From Intestinibacter sp964449895 (GTDB taxonomy: Bacteria > Bacillota > Clostridia > Peptostreptococcales > Peptostreptococcaceae), in assembly GCA_964449895.1 (NCBI GenBank), contig CAYVBY010000027.1:1-13303 (forward strand): a DNA stretch of 13,303 nucleotides, given 5' to 3'. Below, piece by piece: positions 12,227-13,303 of this stretch. Each line of letters opens with the position of its first letter. Position 1 is the stretch's first letter. A model generated the notes under the pieces. The model made no database searches, was not told the origin of the DNA, and was given only the letters and a program-made list of their open reading frames with translations. The translations under genes and the position numbers were made by a program.

Positions 12227-12994
12227 ATGAAAAATTTATTAAAGGAAAAAATAAACAATGGAGAAAAAGCATTTGGAACTTTTTTTGAATTAGGATCATC
12301 AAGTGTAGTTGAATGTTTAGGACAAACAGGTTTAGATTTTATAATAATAGATAATGAGCATGGACCTTTTGAACCTGAAAGCACAGTTGAATATATAAGA
12401 GCTTGTGATAGCGTAAATATAACTCCTTTTGTAAGAGTTCGTGAAATCTCAAGACCTGCCATACTTAAACCATTAGATATTGGTGCTAAAGGGCTTATTA
12501 TACCTTGTATAGAAACAGTTGAACAAGCTAAAAAGGTAGTTGAATATGGAAAATTTAGTCCAATAGGAAAAAGAGGTTTCTGTCCTTCTCGTAAAGACTA
12601 TTGGGGCTGTTCTAACGAAGGTCAACCAATAAACGATTCAATGAAACGTGAAAATGATGAAACATTACTTATTTTACAATGTGAAACAATTGGATGTCTT
12701 GAAAATATAGAAACAATAGCAGCTATAGATGGTGTTGATGGTATATTTATAGGTCCATTCGATCTATCAATATCTATGGGAATTCCAGGTCAATTTGATA
12801 ATCCCGAATTTTTAAAGGCTATAGAAAGAATATTAGCAGCTTGTAAAAAATATAATAAAATTTCATCTGTATTTACTGGAAAATTTGATGATATTAATAA
12901 ATATTATAAACAAGGATTTGATATAGTTACTTATTCATTAGACGCAAATATTTTAATTAATGCATTTAAAAATATAGTAGCTAAAATTAAATAA
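12227..12994 (+). CDS. HpcH/HpaI-family class II aldolase (2-dehydro-3-deoxy acid type)
   Basis: This 255-residue TIM-barrel enzyme belongs to the HpcH/HpaI metal-dependent aldolase family, which cleaves or forms 4-hydroxy-2-oxo acids to give pyruvate plus an aldehyde. From the chosen start, DNEHGPF places the catalytic His at 45 and FVRVRE places Arg at 70, the same numbers as in E. coli HpaI. LQCET (Gln151, Glu153) and GPFDLS (Asp179) supply the metal ligands and active-site Gln. An in-frame ATG at 12212 exists, but GGAGG at 12214-12218 points to 12227. The gene stands alone, without sugar-acid dehydratase, transporter or regulator genes, so the substrate cannot be named; 2-keto-3-deoxy sugar acids or 4-hydroxy-2-oxo acids are both possible. 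It ends at the hairpin at 13070-13099. Confidence 0.92.
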   Translation: MKNLLKEKINNGEKAFGTFFELGSSSVVECLGQTGLDFIIIDNEHGPFEPESTVEYIRACDSVNITPFVRVREISRPAILKPLDIGAKGLIIPCIETVEQAKKVVEYGKFSPIGKRGFCPSRKDYWGCSNEGQPINDSMKRENDETLLILQCETIGCLENIETIAAIDGVDGIFIGPFDLSISMGIPGQFDNPEFLKAIERILAACKKYNKISSVFTGKFDDINKYYKQGFDIVTYSLDANILINAFKNIVAKIK

Positions 12995-13069
12995 TACATT
13001 TCAAAATAATTTATCTAATAAAAACTATTAGTATATAACAATACTTATTCTAAATAAATTTATACAATA

Positions 13070-13099
13070 AAATAGTGTGTGGCAAGCCACACACTATTT
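13070..13099. terminator. Strong bidirectional terminator
   Basis: A 13-bp perfect stem, AAATAGTGTGTGG (13070-13082) and CCACACACTATTT (13087-13099), has a 4-base loop followed by CTTTTAT rightward. It separates the rightward aldolase gene (ends 12994) from the leftward ligase gene (ends 13218). Leftward the tail is less T-pure, so function there is likely but weaker. Confidence 0.85.
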
Positions 13100-13217
13100 C
13101 TTTTATAATCAATGAATTTATATTTTTTAATTATATTAGTTATGTATTTTAAATAACTCTCCCGTTTACTTCATTTGATTATATATATGTAAAATATTTA
13201 ATTGTCAATAATTTAGT

Positions 13218-13303
13218 CTAGAATAATCCAGATATTACTCCGTTTTCATCAACATCTATTTTTTCAGCTGCTGGAACTTTTGGAAGACCTGGCATTTTCA
13301 TTA
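13218..13303 (-). CDS. fhs: Formate-tetrahydrofolate ligase, C-terminal end (partial)
   Basis: Only the last 27 full codons and the stop lie in the window. They end with MPGLPKVPAAEKIDVDENG and a terminal ISGLF, the highly conserved C-terminus of formate-tetrahydrofolate ligase (formyltetrahydrofolate synthetase). The enzyme joins formate to tetrahydrofolate with ATP in one-carbon metabolism and, in acetogens, in the methyl branch of the Wood-Ljungdahl pathway. The remainder lies beyond the right edge. Identification rests on this C-terminal signature alone, but it is distinctive. Confidence 0.85.
   Translation of the reverse strand, partial: MKMPGLPKVPAAEKIDVDENGVISGLF

Noticed and set aside
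12193..12462. 89-codon minus-strand open frame overlapping the aldolase start
   Set aside because: It overlaps the aldolase gene on the opposite strand and lacks a ribosome site. The aldolase frame has conserved catalytic residues.
13015..13031. Small hairpin CTAATA/TATTAG after the aldolase gene
   Set aside because: Only six AT-rich pairs, and a far stronger terminator lies 40 bp further on.
1..13303. CRISPR arrays, tRNAs, insertion sequences, phage or toxin-antitoxin genes
   Set aside because: No regularly spaced repeats, cloverleaf sequence, transposase/integrase motifs or paired small genes were found. The window reads as stable chromosome.

Overview
The window is strongly AT-rich and carries genes typical of a strictly anaerobic, low-GC Gram-positive bacterium of the Clostridia. 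The evidence is an oxygen-sensitive class III ribonucleotide reductase with its activase, the end of a formate-tetrahydrofolate ligase gene, strong AGGAGG-type ribosome binding sites, and clostridial-looking rRNA promoters. The style fits Peptostreptococcaceae (the Clostridioides/Romboutsia neighbourhood), but that placement is inference. I see no phage genes, transposases, tRNAs or CRISPR array; this looks like ordinary chromosome with informative regulatory DNA.

Layout. Positions 1-224 read leftward as a tandem rRNA-type promoter region: an upstream promoter with three exactly 10-bp-phased A-tracts, a downstream promoter with a TTGACA box, then a leader that leaves the window, presumably towards 16S rRNA. 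At 507-1154 (+) is a hemolysin III/PAQR-family membrane protein. At 1301-4141 (-) is a two-gene metal-resistance operon, an ArsR-family CadC-like sensor followed by a CadA-type Zn/Cd/Pb P-type ATPase; a 12-2-12 operator sits just downstream of the promoter -10. At 4443-5045 (+) is an unrecognised 200-residue Asn/Pro/Met/Tyr-rich low-complexity protein with almost no basic residues. At 5134-8495 (-) a LysR regulator lies upstream of an aconitase-superfamily hydratase; the gap between them contains a 17-bp direct repeat and a dyad. At 8640-8987 (-) is a small DUF5684-like membrane protein. At 9127-11793 (-) is nrdD-nrdG, preceded by two NrdR boxes 31 bp apart placed on the promoter. At 12227-12994 (+) is an HpcH/HpaI-family class II aldolase. 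At the right edge (-) is the 3' end of fhs.

How the parts relate. nrdD and nrdG form one anaerobic dNTP-synthesis operon, evidently under NrdR control, although nrdR itself is not in the window. The cad pair is a self-contained metal sensor plus exporter. The LysR protein may regulate the hydratase next to it. The remaining genes are separate transcription units, and most gene boundaries carry a recognisable intrinsic terminator. Three start sites are better placed internally, judged from ribosome binding sites: the ATPase at 3730, NrdG at 9636 and the aldolase at 12227.

I found no convincing wholly new multi-gene system. The items most worth a second look are the N/P/M/Y-rich protein, the hydratase-LysR control region, and the fine detail of the promoter-operator architectures.
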